A DNA stretch of 64,000 bases. Origin: Xanthostigma xanthostigma (lineage: Eukaryota; Arthropoda; Insecta; Raphidioptera; Raphidiidae). The stretch is from positions 3,162,001 to 3,226,000 of the forward strand of contig OY754475.1 of assembly GCA_963575645.1 (NCBI GenBank). Direction: 5' to 3'. The notes under the pieces were generated by a model. The model was not told the DNA's origin, did not search any database, and saw only the letters and a list, made by a program, of their open reading frames with translations. Position 1 is the first letter of the stretch, and each line of letters opens with the position of its first letter. Of the stretch, positions 46,161-57,689 are shown one piece after another. The translations under genes were made by a program, and so were the position numbers.

Positions 46161-46590
46161 ATAATCTATGAATTATTGTTACTCGTCAACAATTATTTAT
46201 CTAGTTATTGCAATTGGAATTTTACTTGGCCACATTCATCGTTAAATCATGTATGTTAAAATGTACATTTTGTTCTATCTTTTGTGCTTTTATTTCAAAA
46301 GATTTCCTCGTTTTTATCTTCTTTTTTGCAGAAGACTTATGAACTCGCTGACCCAGATATGTATATTAGAAGGTTTCCAATACCGCAACGCGACTATCCG
46401 TTAGTCTGGATAGTACCGTAGTAGTTCCTTTACATTGTCAACTTTTGTGATACGAGATGTCTTAATCTGAACAAAATGAATTGACTTTAATCCAGCATGT
46501 AGGTAATTCTGATCCAGCTGTTAAGAGATTACCGAATTTGCGTTATCATGTAGTTTTGTGTCGGAATAAATCATTATTCTACTCCAGAGT

Positions 46591-46893
46591 GTATAATACG
46601 CGCCACGAATCTAAAAGACTCGGAAGTTAGATGCGAATGCGGGCTTGCGCTTGTACAGTCTGTTGAAAAACTACAAACTCGCAACTCAACAAAACTAACA
46701 ACTTGACAATGGTGTACTCGACTGTACTTTAAAGCAGGAAAGCGACAAGTGACAAAGGCAACGAACGATCACGGCCAATCACCGACGAGCGCACGTTCCG
46801 TGCAGGTAGCTGGGAGGTGGTGGGAGTATCAACGGCTCTAAATTGTGCCTTTGCGACGCTGTTTGTGACTAACTTCCGAACCGCGTATTATAC
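46591..46893. mobile_element. MITE family M1, copy 2
   Basis: Ends GTATAATACGCGCCACGAAT and CCGCGTATTATAC. The body is in the same orientation as copy 3, only 1.7 kb away. It is the best preserved at its left end. Confidence 0.82.
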
Positions 46894-47217
46894 TACAAAA
46901 CAAAAATGAAATATCTAGCACTTTCGTGAAAAGTAATAACATAATTTATGTATTTTTGTCAACACGTTCCAAAGTGTAATCCCAAAACTATAAAACCAGC
47001 GGCTAAAAAAAGCTCTAAAGGAATCATATAATTCAAAAAAGTGATGTTAGAACTACATTTATTCCGATTATTTGCTATCATTAAACATGTTAAACTGTTC
47101 TAGAATTGAAAATAAACTTGGAATGCTAAAAATTTCAAATGAGCATATTCGGAAGCCAAAGGAATGGTGAGACCTCTGGTGAGAAATGCGCTGAACTGTC
47201 CTAAGGGTGGTTTTTGA

Positions 47218-47291
47218 CAGGTAAATATTGATTTAGAAAGGCATGATGGAGGCTAGCCTCAATCATGCTTTTCTAAATGAATGTTTACCTT
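47218..47291. repeat. Short foldback
   Basis: aggtaaatattgatttagaa and its inverse (ttctaaatgaatgtttacct) with gcatgat words inside form arms of about 33 bp around a tiny loop (gaggctagcctc is itself a palindrome). Confidence 0.65.
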
Positions 47292-47864
47292 ATGCCTCCA
47301 TTTCTTTGGGCTCCGAATACAAAATTTAGTCAACGTTGACTATTTATTGGAAAATTGGAAAAAATCAAAAGTTTCCCAATAATAACTTTGCACTGTTTTT
47401 TCGGCCTAAAAATTTGAAAATATAATCAAAGCTAAAAAAAGAGTAAACTTTTTACAGCTGTGTAACGGCAGTCATAAAAAAGCTTAAAGTAGTTTTTTAT
47501 ATCGTTGAAAATATATTTTTTTATAACTTGCATAAAGTTTCTACGCTGTATTTTCATATTTTAGAACGCAGCTTTGTTTGATACATTGTGTGAAATAAGC
47601 TCAAAACCAATTTGCCGTTTTGAATTAATTGAAAATCGCGTGACCAAATGTGTTCCACTTAGCGTACTTGATAAATTCACGTGCCTATTATCTTTGTCAA
47701 AAGCACCTAAAGCTCTGCGTCATACGTTAATCAGATAATTAATAAATAATAAATTATTTAATAGCATGTTTTGGACACATTTAATTAATCCAAAAGCTTT
47801 AAAGTCGCAAAATATTTCCGTGTATATGATTAAAAATATTATTTACAAGAACCAACAAAAAAGA

Positions 47865-47945
47865 CTATGGCTAGTGCTTAGTTGTTCTTGATTAATATTC
47901 GAGAGATACTAAGTTCGAATCCCGCTGGGTGTAGACGACAAATAA
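47865..47945 (+). repeat. tRNA-derived sequence, weak
   Basis: A-box-like tggctagtgcttagttg and B-box-like agttcgaatcccgc are about 45 nt apart. The rest does not fold as tRNA. Possibly a SINE head. Confidence 0.3.
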
Positions 47946-48097
47946 ATATTTCTTGCTGCTTCCCGATTCCGTCGGGAAATTATTTTTTTTTACCAGCCAT
48001 CTTTCTTAAAGTTTTTCTCTATAATTCTAGAGAAATGTTGTGGTGGTTTTTTGACTGCTTAGCAAACTTGAATTGTACATCGTCGGTATTTTAAGCT

Positions 48098-48323
48098 GGT
48101 GGCCCGGTCCGGGTTCGCTTGAATTTGTAGATTGCCACCGTCGGTTTATACGTTGCAAAACTGGTCTCCACGAAAAGCGCTTTTATTTTAACGCAATAAT
48201 ATATAGCCTACGTGCATTCTGAAGGTCCGTTCTAAATATTGGTGAAAGCTTTTTTAAAATCGGATGAGTGGTTTCAGAGATACATCGAAACATACAAATT
48301 TTACCTCTTTATAATATTATTAT
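48098..48323 (+). mobile_element. Retroelement 3' fragment, family R1
   Basis: cggtccgggttcgcttgaat, ggtctccacgaaaagcgctt and attctaaatattggtgaa as in the other R1 copies; ends ttataatattattattc. Confidence 0.65.
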
Positions 48324-49739
48324 TCTTAAATATTTAATTCACGGATTCTGTCATCATTCTTCAGCTGAACTTGACAATATTTATTCCGAGATTATTTGAA
48401 TTAAAATTTTAATTGAATCTGTAATTATTTTTACCCCATAACATTTCTTGTTAATTGGATTGGAATTGGATAACTTGTAGAGTTTCGTCTAAAATATTAT
48501 ATTTCAAAGAGTGTTTTGATTTTTCGTATAAGCGTAAGTCAAAGTTCGTAATGTTTTACGATCAAACATAATTAATAAAAGTTAACGCTTTCCTTTTCAG
48601 TTTTAATGGCCGTTCTGAATCATTATTTTTTTTATTGCCTTTGTTATTTTCAGAAGACAAAATGTCAGAACGCGAAAAGAATTTTATGTATCTTTCAGGT
48701 TTTTTTAAGATTAACATTCGTAACTGATAAGTTTTGTTGAATAAAAACATTATACTAGAACGATACACACGAAAAAAGGGAATAAACGGAAGTAGCGTAT
48801 ACGGGAAAAAAAAGGAAAAGGGGAAAAAACGCCTACTTTACTCTTCTACCCTTTGACATCGATATATTTTTCAGCCGACCTGTAAAAGTAAATCCTTTAT
48901 GTAAATATTATAAGTCCCTTGGTAGTCAAAGAAAACAACAAATTTATTCAACGTGTTTCAAAACATGCCTCTGTAAATTTAAATTAAATGGTTTGAAAGG
49001 AATCGTCAATTTTAATTAATTTTAATTGATGAAATATTTCAATTCAAGACTTAAAATAGATTCAACTATTAATTCAAAAAAATTCTTTATTTTAACGTCG
49101 CGTACATCAAGGGTTAATTTTAAGGGTTTAAGTTTATTTAAACCTAATACCAGTTCATATTTGCGTAATGATTTGATCGATCCGTACTTTTATCAGTTGT
49201 CAAATTAGAGCCTGGAAACTGGGCCTATAGTGCTTATTTATATTTTTAATTAATCATTATTTTTATCTTTGAACCAAGGAAACTATCTCAACTATACTTC
49301 CTTGTCTCAACTAGCCGGGTTCGTTTGTATTTCGCTGTTCATATAAGTTTTTCTATTACAAATCTTTTACAATAAATAAATAATGAAATTTAGAAGTAGG
49401 AACGAATAATGCAGAGCATCATCATATTTTTTAGATATTTTTTTTGTGTGATTTCAATCGCGGACAAACATTGCCAGCAGATAAGGATTTTTATGTAAAG
49501 TTATGAGGCTGTCCTATTTGTTATCCTGCAAAAGGGTATCGGACCATAAACACATAAACCTGAATACGCAAGGATAAATACGTGATTGGTGTTCAAATAT
49601 ATTTTGGGGAAAATGTTGGAAGATAAAAAGATGAAATCTTTCTGTTTTTTAATAAATTTACGATTTGAGTTTTTATATAGCGTGTCCACAATTTCCGAGA
49701 AGTTGAATTGACAATTTTCAGCATCATTTGATCTACATT
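48324..49739. other. Gene-free AT-rich DNA
   Basis: I see only short random reading frames and poly-A/T runs. Confidence 0.5.
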
Positions 49740-50240
49740 TTTTTGGGTTCCGCACCTCAAAAGAAAAAATGGAATCCTTATATGGGATCACTTCGTTGTC
49801 CGTCTGTCTGTCAGGACCTTTTTACTCAGCAACGCGTGGAGGTAGCAAGTTGAAATTAATATCAAATATTCAGGTCTGCAATCCCTTGGAGCTGTGAAAA
49901 AATCAAACGCGATCAAAAGGTACGGCCGTTTATACCGCATATTTTGACACTCGCGATGGAATCAAAAACCTATAGGGTACTTCCCGTTGACCTAGAATCA
50001 TGAAATTTGGCAAGAAGCAATGTCTTATAGCACAAGTAAAGAGAAAAATCCGACAACCGTTTTGTAGTTACATCAGAAAAATATTATAAATTTATTTGCT
50101 GTTGGTAAACTGCCCACGACCAATGTCGAAAAGCGGGAAAAATCTTCGAGACTCGATTCGCGTGATGTATGAACTATTCACATACAAGTTGTACGGAACT
50201 CTCGGTGTGCGAGTCCGGCTCACACTTGACCGTTTTATAT
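49740..50240 (+). mobile_element. Retroelement copy, lepidopteran family R4
   Basis: Contains tgtccgtctgtctgtcagga, gacctagaatcatgaaattt and gtacggaactctcggtgtgc-gagtccggctcacac near the end. I know this ending as very common in moth and butterfly genomes. No coding part. Confidence 0.65.
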
Positions 50241-52151
50241 AGATTAAGAATTAAGAAACTAATTAGTATTTTTAACTGTATTTATAATTTCATTTCGTTC
50301 TTCTTTCTTTGCAGAATCCAAGCGCCTTGGAAGGAACTTGGCCAACGTGAAACAAACAACTGGTAAGTTAGCCTACATTACTTTTAAGAAGAATATCATG
50401 AATCATATTTTAATGCACCCAAAAATGTACTTAAACTTAATGGATATGTTATGAAAAGCATATATTTTCCTGAAATGTATAAACAAACTCTTTATTTAAA
50501 CTCCATTATCCCTGGAAAAACTGCAGACCCAAGTAGTAAATTTTCTTAAGGGCGCATTTAGATAGTGAATTACTATTATTTGAAATAACCCATGTGTTGT
50601 TAATGGATTGGAATAGTAGCAAGTGTTTATTGCAAGGGGGAAAAGGGGGTGTGATTTACCGTCATACGGGCTGGTTTACCTAATTAGCGTAATTTCCAAA
50701 CCCCTACGTGCAGGGTGGTATTTAAACAATAGTACGTCATTTGGTGATATTTGGTACGTGGGGCTACAAAAGATTTTCAAATTTGTCAAAATACTTTTTT
50801 AAATTTGGCTCGGTCCTTTACTTGGTATAAATTAATGTAAACTATTTTAAAATTAAAGAAATGTTTTAATTCAATTAATTTTAAAATGTTTCCAATTACT
50901 TACTTGATTTTTTTTATCTTAGAATTTAATTTTTAAATAACTTTCAGCCATTAAAGATCTCATAATAATGAAGGAGTACTATTTATAAAAAGTCGATACG
51001 TACATTTCGCTAGAAAGAACTTAATTTTCCAGCGATTAAAATATTCTTTTGAAAGCCTTTGTTTCTAATATTTCAAAAGTGCAATGAATGATCTATTTTT
51101 AGAATACTGTTTTAAAATAAATGTAGGTCCGTAAGTTTCTAATCTTCAACATGCACGTTATTATTCCAATTCTAAACTCAATTGTTTATTTGTATTAACA
51201 GTGAAATGTGTCTTTTATTTATAAACAAATTTATTTACACCTAACCTCAAATTTACTCACTGTAAACTTGATCTCATACAAAATTTACATATATATTTTT
51301 TTTTAATTCAACTCTATTTTTGATACTTTGATCAAAGCTTACGTATCTTTAATAAAATAAAACAAATTATTTATTGATTTATAATAGCCCGCGCAATAAT
51401 TTAAATTTAACCGTTAAACAATCGGTCGCTTTTGAAAGCAATGTTGAAATGAAAAAAAATTTATTGAATTGAATTTAAATACCGTCTACAAAAGTGTGTC
51501 GCTTTGTTGAAATTCAAACACTAAAATAATTTTAAAGTGAAAAACAAAGAGTTTTGTCCACGCAAGCTTTTAAAAAAATCAGTCGCTTAAATTGTTATCG
51601 ATCCAAACACTAAAAATCTTAACAAAAAAAAGACTTCTAGTAAATTACCGAAAACTAAAAATCGTTTGATTTTGAACACAGACCGCACTATAATTATTAT
51701 TGTTTACAAATAATAAAAAAAATTAATTGTTTTGAAACACTGGAAAACCACAAGTTTTTTAACCGTCGAATAAGCGATATATCGTTAATTTTAGATGCAC
51801 TGTTTATAAATAACAGGTGCAGCGTTGTTGCACACACAGAATACAGGGAACAAAACAACGATGTAAATATATAGGTGTAAGCGACGACGTTAACGCGTCG
51901 GTTTTGAAACAACCGCTGCTCACTGGCGTCGGCGAGCGTCTGGCAGCGTCGGTCTGGGACCGGCTGCTGGATATACAACTGACTACTGATGAGTTGCGTA
52001 GACTGGGAAAATACGACGCGCTATCAGTATTGCATATATATCGATAGGTTTTTAACATTTTATCGATACTTTAAGCGGCTCTAGATTCGGCTAATTTTTA
52101 CAGTGATATATTTCCAGCTGTAAAATAGATACCGTAAATTAGCGTTGTACA
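50241..52151. other. Gene-free AT-rich DNA with one CpG-richer patch
   Basis: Mostly AT-rich. At about 51880-52045 a CpG-richer patch has an open plus-strand frame (LTGVGERLAASVWDRLLDIQ in the middle). No splice signals or family match were recognised, so it is not called as a gene. Confidence 0.45.
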
Positions 52152-52746
52152 TCATATATATTAATACGCTAAGGTTAAAGATGTTTGTCTCCCTTTTTAG
52201 AAAAAACCTCACAATTTCTCCACATAAATTATATATCATTTTACAAATAATTGCTTGCTCTACCGACATCGATAACTAAAAAAATTATTATTCCTTTTGT
52301 TTTTGCAAATTAATTAAAATACAGCAACGCTGAACAACGTCTGACATCTGACGGCTTTAATTTTGAAACAACGTCAACACTTCCATCTGTCATCTGACCT
52401 TCATATTGTAATACAACAGACACAATACTGCATACTGCCATCTGACGGCTTTAATTTTGAAACAGCGAGCAACGCTGAACAACGTCACAGCATTGCTGCA
52501 TGATGCCATCTGACGGCTTAGCTCAACGCTTTTGCTACTTGCGCCTCTATATGACAATTTTAGTAAAATATTTCTTCGATCTGTCATCTGAGCTTCATAT
52601 TGTAATATCACAAAAAGAAGAACGTTATAAGCAGTGTGCAAAATTAGAAACGAATTGAATACCTGCAATCATTTTTAAAAAATAATTTTGTAAAGTGATA
52701 ATTATTATACTTATTTAGTGCGAATAATTCGCACAGGTCACACTAG
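52152..52746 (+). mobile_element. Non-autonomous Helitron (family H1, copy B)
   Basis: Starts TCATATATATTAATACGC after A, ends hairpin GCGAATAATTCGC then CTAG before T. Full length, closely similar to copy A. Confidence 0.87.
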
Positions 52747-52952
52747 TTTTAATTTAATAAAATAAAGTGTATTATTTATCAAACAAAGATCTTGGATAAC
52801 GCATCATGAAACAACTTCATAACTCTGATGAAGTTTCACTTCTCGCATGGGTTTATTTAAGCTCACGCGTTTTTTTTTTATAATTAAAAAAGTGTGGGCG
52901 TGTGTCAGCTCCGACGCACGACTGGATTTACTCCTTAGATACGCCGTGTAAT

Positions 52953-53129
52953 GTATTCCATCTCATTCTTTCGCACGTTAAATCCTACAGATATATATGT
53001 TTGTCTCTTTTGTATTTCATCTCATTCTTTCGCACGTTAAATCCTACAGACATATATGTTTGTCTCTTTTGTATTCCATCTCATTCTTTCGCACGTTAAA
53101 TCCTACAGATATATACGTTCGTCTCTTTT
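52953..53129 (+). repeat. 59-bp tandem repeat, three copies
   Basis: Units begin gtattccatctcattctttc and end ttgtctctttt; three copies differ at a handful of sites. Confidence 0.92.
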
Positions 53130-53499
53130 GAAGCGAACGAGCGCAACGCCGCACTTGAAGCGGTGGAGCGTAACGCCTCACCAATTGATTTTACTCAACG
53201 AAAATTTATACTCATTTCGTTTACTAAAAAATAGAAAAAGCATTGGGATAAAAAATAATACCGAACCAGCATACAAGAAAGAGAGCAAATAAAAACGTGT
53301 TGAGTTAATAATTGTGTTGTCCATTCAGTTCTGAGTTATAAAGCTTCAAGTTTCTAACTCATCGGGGAGCTGGTTTAAAATCAATTACCGAACAGACAGA
53401 CGAGAAAACGAGTTAATAAAAACGGAGCGTACCTATTGAAACTGAAATACCAGTTTGCAGCAAAATTAAACGGTTGTCTCAAAAGTAGATAAAATAATT

Positions 53500-54540
53500 A
53501 TTAAAGTGAAACTTTTATTCTATCGCCCTGAATTTTTCTGGCCGTCTGTTGCATGTCTCATTACAGGCGGCCGCGGAGTATAGGGGTAAAGTGAAAGGCG
53601 TTCGGTGTAGGCGCTCGGTAGAGCAGCCAAGGCCAGTATGGCGGCGCCCATGGTTAGCATCAGCTGACCGTGTAGTATGTATAACACATAGTCAGTCTGT
53701 CATCCGGACAAGTGCTGTACAGTGTTTACATGTTTTTATTCGTGTATTCATGTGAATATTTTTGTTTATAATTAATCGTGATGGATAAGTGTCTACAATC
53801 CAATAAAAGTTTCACTTGCGTCGTGGTTTCTTAAAACCACACAACTATTTTTTGTTTAAATGTAGATTATATGCAGCACTCTTCAGAGTGTAATCTTTTC
53901 GGGATTGATAATGTTTTAGTCGAACTGAAAAAAGAATTTTTACAGTCGAATAAAATGCTGAATGAATCAACAGATGTTCAGAACACCTTGTAAATGACAG
54001 TGTGTAATAAAAAGTATGAGCATAGGCAGGCAAGTAGAGAGGTAATAGCGCTGCTGCGGAAAGCATAGATAGCAGGAATACAGAAAGGAACAGAGCAGCA
54101 GGATCGCGGTGTAGGTATGGCTTGGTTATGTTACACTGTGTATGCCGTAGTAGCGCCACCTCGATCTGGCCGAGTCTGGGACTAGCTTATTGATCTACGA
54201 GAGCGCTTTGCACGAATCGTCCTTTTGCGGAATCGTGCGACGACAAAACGTCGCGTCGCGTTCCTGTTCGAAAAAAAAATAGCACTAACTCGTCGTCGTC
54301 GTCGCCTGGTTGTTCTGGAGAAGACGCAATAATCGTTCGTCGGTCCCAAAGGAAGCGTAAAGTTCATTCTACTGACTCGTTTAGTTGCTTTGAAGAGACG
54401 TTTTATATTTAAGAATTTGATCGTAGTTCCCTGCGTTCGTTTTAAATTTAAGACAAGCCGGCCACGTTTCATTAAAATCGCATCAGTCGTTTTCGCGTCG
54501 ACTGGGAATTGACAGACGGAACTAAATTTTTAGTTGCATT
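53500..54540. other. GC- and CpG-richer block, possible distal promoter, 5' exon or LTR remnant
   Basis: This part stands out from its AT-rich surroundings (gcggccgcggagtatagggg at about 53568; tcgtcgtcgtcgcc at about 54292). An open minus-strand frame at 54472-54182 is rich in Arg and looks like read-through of CpG-rich DNA. The words aagtgaaacttttat (53506) and aataaaagtttcactt (53803) are inverse to each other and might mark an LTR-like or foldback unit. The gene it could serve is 12 kb away on the minus strand. Confidence 0.35.
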
Positions 54541-54632
54541 TTTGGCAGACAAATACAACAAACATTTACTTCTGCTTGTTTTTTTCTGTTGTTGTCGCCC
54601 GATAAAAACAACTTGCTACCATGTATGCTTAC

Positions 54633-55137
54633 TAGTGATGTGCCGGATCGTTAAAAATGTATATCCGCGGATACGGATCTGAATACGGATTTTTGGTTTC
54701 AAGATCTGCGAATCGAGTACGCGGCGATAAATATTGCACATCGACCTTTGGAAAGAGACTATCTGTTATGGGAAAAAGTTATTGACCTCTTTAAGAGTTA
54801 ACTCTCATAACAGATTGTCTCTTTCCAAAGATCGATTTGCAATATCTCATTATAAAGATAGTTGATTTAGTACCTTTGAGTTATGTACTATTAGTCTGGT
54901 ACTCACTACGATAAATGTTTGCAATATAAAGGTGCCAAATACGATTCAAAAAAATAAAAAATAATCTGAATGGAATTTAACAGGTTTTCATTATTACCTA
55001 ATCACCTATATATATAAAATTTCATCTATGAATTGAAAATTAATAAGGTAAAAGATCCGCCAAAAACTAACGGATACGGATACGAATCTTTCTTCTCCCT
55101 CGGATATCCACGGATACGGATATCCAGCACATCACTA
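54633..55137. mobile_element. hAT-type MITE with 8-bp target duplication (family M9)
   Basis: Direct repeat ATGCTTAC at 54625-54632 and 55138-55145. Ends TAGTGATGTGCCGGAT and inverted TAGTGATGTGCTGGAT. Subterminal ggatacggat words are repeated at both ends. A second hairpin (ctttggaaagagac and inverse) at 54744-54835 lies inside. Confidence 0.88.
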
Positions 55138-55566
55138 ATGCTTACACATAAAAATCCCACGTGTAAAACTAAAATCGTCTTTTGCGCAGTTGCATAACTT
55201 CATGTTTATTAGAATTTCGTTTGAGAAAATTGCAACGTCGCTGATAGACTGCCGGGTGAGTAAGATAGACTTGGAAAAAAAATGTGAGTTTTGATTTTGT
55301 TTGAACTTAAGTGACGCTATAACTTCTTAGCGTCGCTTTTTCCATCAAAGTTTCACTACTCAATATTTTGCATTTAGAACTTACATTGCACTAGTTTTAT
55401 ATATTATATAAGCTTGGGGAGCTTTTACTTGTAAAACTTTGTTCGTCATTATTTATTTATGTTACCATCTCACATAAAGGTAAATGCTGCTTCAACGGTT
55501 TATGATATTGCATATCTGGGGTCAAAGGACAAAACCGCTTATGTCAAATAAATTAATAGCATATAA

Positions 55567-56015
55567 TTATATATATTAATACGCTAAGGCTAAGATGTTT
55601 GCCTCCCTTTTTAGAAAAAACCACACAATGTCTCCACATAAATTATATATCATTTTACAGATAATTTCTTGCTCTACTGACATCGACAACTAAAAAATTT
55701 ATTATTGCTTTTGTTTTTGTAAATTAATTAATTATTAGCAACGCTGAACAACGTCACAGCAATGCTGCATGATGCTATCTGACGGCTTAGCTCAACGCTT
55801 TTGCTACTTGCGTTTCTAAATGACAATTTTAGTAAAATATTTCTTCGATCTATCATCTGAGCTTCATATTGTAATACAACAAAAAGAAGAACGTTATAAG
55901 CAGTGTGCAAAATTAGAAACGAATTGAATACCTGCAATCATATTTAAAAAATAATTTTGTAAAGTGTTAATTATTATACTTATTTAGTGCGAATAATTCG
56001 CACAGGTCACACTAG
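55567..56015 (+). mobile_element. Non-autonomous Helitron (family H1, copy C, internally deleted)
   Basis: Starts TTATATATATTAATACGC (C of TC mutated), ends hairpin and CTAG before T. At 449 bp it lacks one of the internal repeat units found in copies A and B. Confidence 0.85.
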
Positions 56016-56797
56016 TATAATATAATGTAATCTAGGGTGGAATGAATTTTATTACTAAATGAAAATACTATCGCTGATTACTGACACAAAAATATTTTCA
56101 TTGAAAATACACACTTTTGGAAAAAATATTAATTATAGAATAAGCTTCCGAAAATAGTCATTTTTTAGTACATGATATCATCACGCACGAGATACATATA
56201 TTATTTTTTGCACGTGCGTCCTGTAAAATAGCTAATTTCCACATTTTTGACAGTTCACTTCTTATTTGTAGGCTGTGTTGAATTTTCATACTTTTTCTAT
56301 GGCAATGGTAGTACGTTTAGTTTACTTTAATACACTAGTGTGAAATGGATCATTTCAGTATCGCTCTACAGGAATGAATTATAGGGGTGTGCAAAAAATA
56401 TTTATTGTAGATTACAGCTAAAAAATAAATGTGCTAATGTCATTGTATGCCGTTACGTTCCGAGTTTACACATCCGGTATCGCCTGCGTTGTTATAATCT
56501 GTTTCTTTTGTCAGTTTACATTACAACGAAAATGCAACTTGTATATATTTGAACTGCATGCAGTGTGTAAACATAACTATTTTTATCCGCTGTAGATAAT
56601 AAACTTTGCAGTAAATCCGTGAAATAAATCTTTTATGATTCAAGACTTTGTAGCGTTTTTTTAACAGTTTATGATCGAACAAAGGCTGTCAGATTACTTC
56701 CGGATTGATTTAAAGGTGTGCTCAATTTCGTAGAACATTCTGTATATATAACTTGAAACTTAACGATGCTTTTTAAATTCTCTCACAGATTATCTTT

Positions 56798-57051
56798 TTT
56801 GACGTGATAACGTCTTATAAATTGATGAAACACCAGCTGCACGCACGAAAAAGTGTAACGCCGTAACGTTCCGCCTGACCCTGTGCGTGCAAGCGAGAGT
56901 GCAGTATAAGCGATAGAGAAGCACGATCGGCCCAAGTTTGACAGCTACTAAAATTTAGGTTATGTATTATTAAATATGATATTCGAGCGGAATACGTTAT
57001 CACGTAAAACTATCGTCCGTAAACCGACTTTACAGCCAACCAATTTTTTAT
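56798..57051. mobile_element. MITE family M4, copy 2
   Basis: Starts ttgacgtgataacgtcttat and ends cgttatcacgtaaaactatc followed by gtccgtaaaccgactttaca. The middle differs from copy 1 by a replaced segment (about 56936-56990). Confidence 0.75.
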
Positions 57052-57689
57052 TTTTCAGTGAATTAACTAAATTTGTATTTTATTTTGTTGTTTATTTTAT
57101 TTCAAACTTGTAAAACCATCTTTGGTTTTTTTTTCGTAGTGATTTTTATAGTTGATTTTATTCTTGTATTTTTTTGAGTAAACGAAGTACGTCTATTTTT
57201 TATTTGTATGTTTCGTTACATAGAATGCCACTCGCCTTTTCGTTGTCGTTTGTTTCTTAAATGCCCGCAGCCAATAGCGACGTCTTAAAAGTGAAGGGCG
57301 CTTCGAATAGCTCCATGGAGCTATTTCCGACCACTCCAGTGTCACATTGCCGGAGTATATGGTGGACACTTGAAACGCTATGCCACTCAGGCTTTTCCTT
57401 TTCTCTACCGAATTACTTCGATGACACTAACTTCACCAAACTATTACACAACACTATTAAGTTAAAAATACACGACAGGTAGATGTTTGGACAACCATTC
57501 TTAACAGGCCACCACCAGGTTCAGCAGGGCTACCAACTCAAAATTTAAGACGGCGGGAGATTGTTCCAATAAGTCCGGAGACTAAAACTGGAGAGTCCAC
57601 TCATAAAAAGGAACTCTACAGGGCTCCAAGTAAATTTTAAATCGCCTTAAGTTTCTAAGTTTCATATTGTTATGACAAATTGTAGTACT

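Noticed and set aside
51817..52047. 76-residue plus-strand frame with a moderately protein-like middle
   Set aside because: No family recognised, no clear promoter, splice or polyadenylation signals, and antisense frames are equally long.
54182..54472. Arg-rich 96-residue open frame on the minus strand
   Set aside because: Composition follows the CpG-rich DNA (tcg repeats); no motif, and no partner exon was found. Kept only as part of a possible 5' region.
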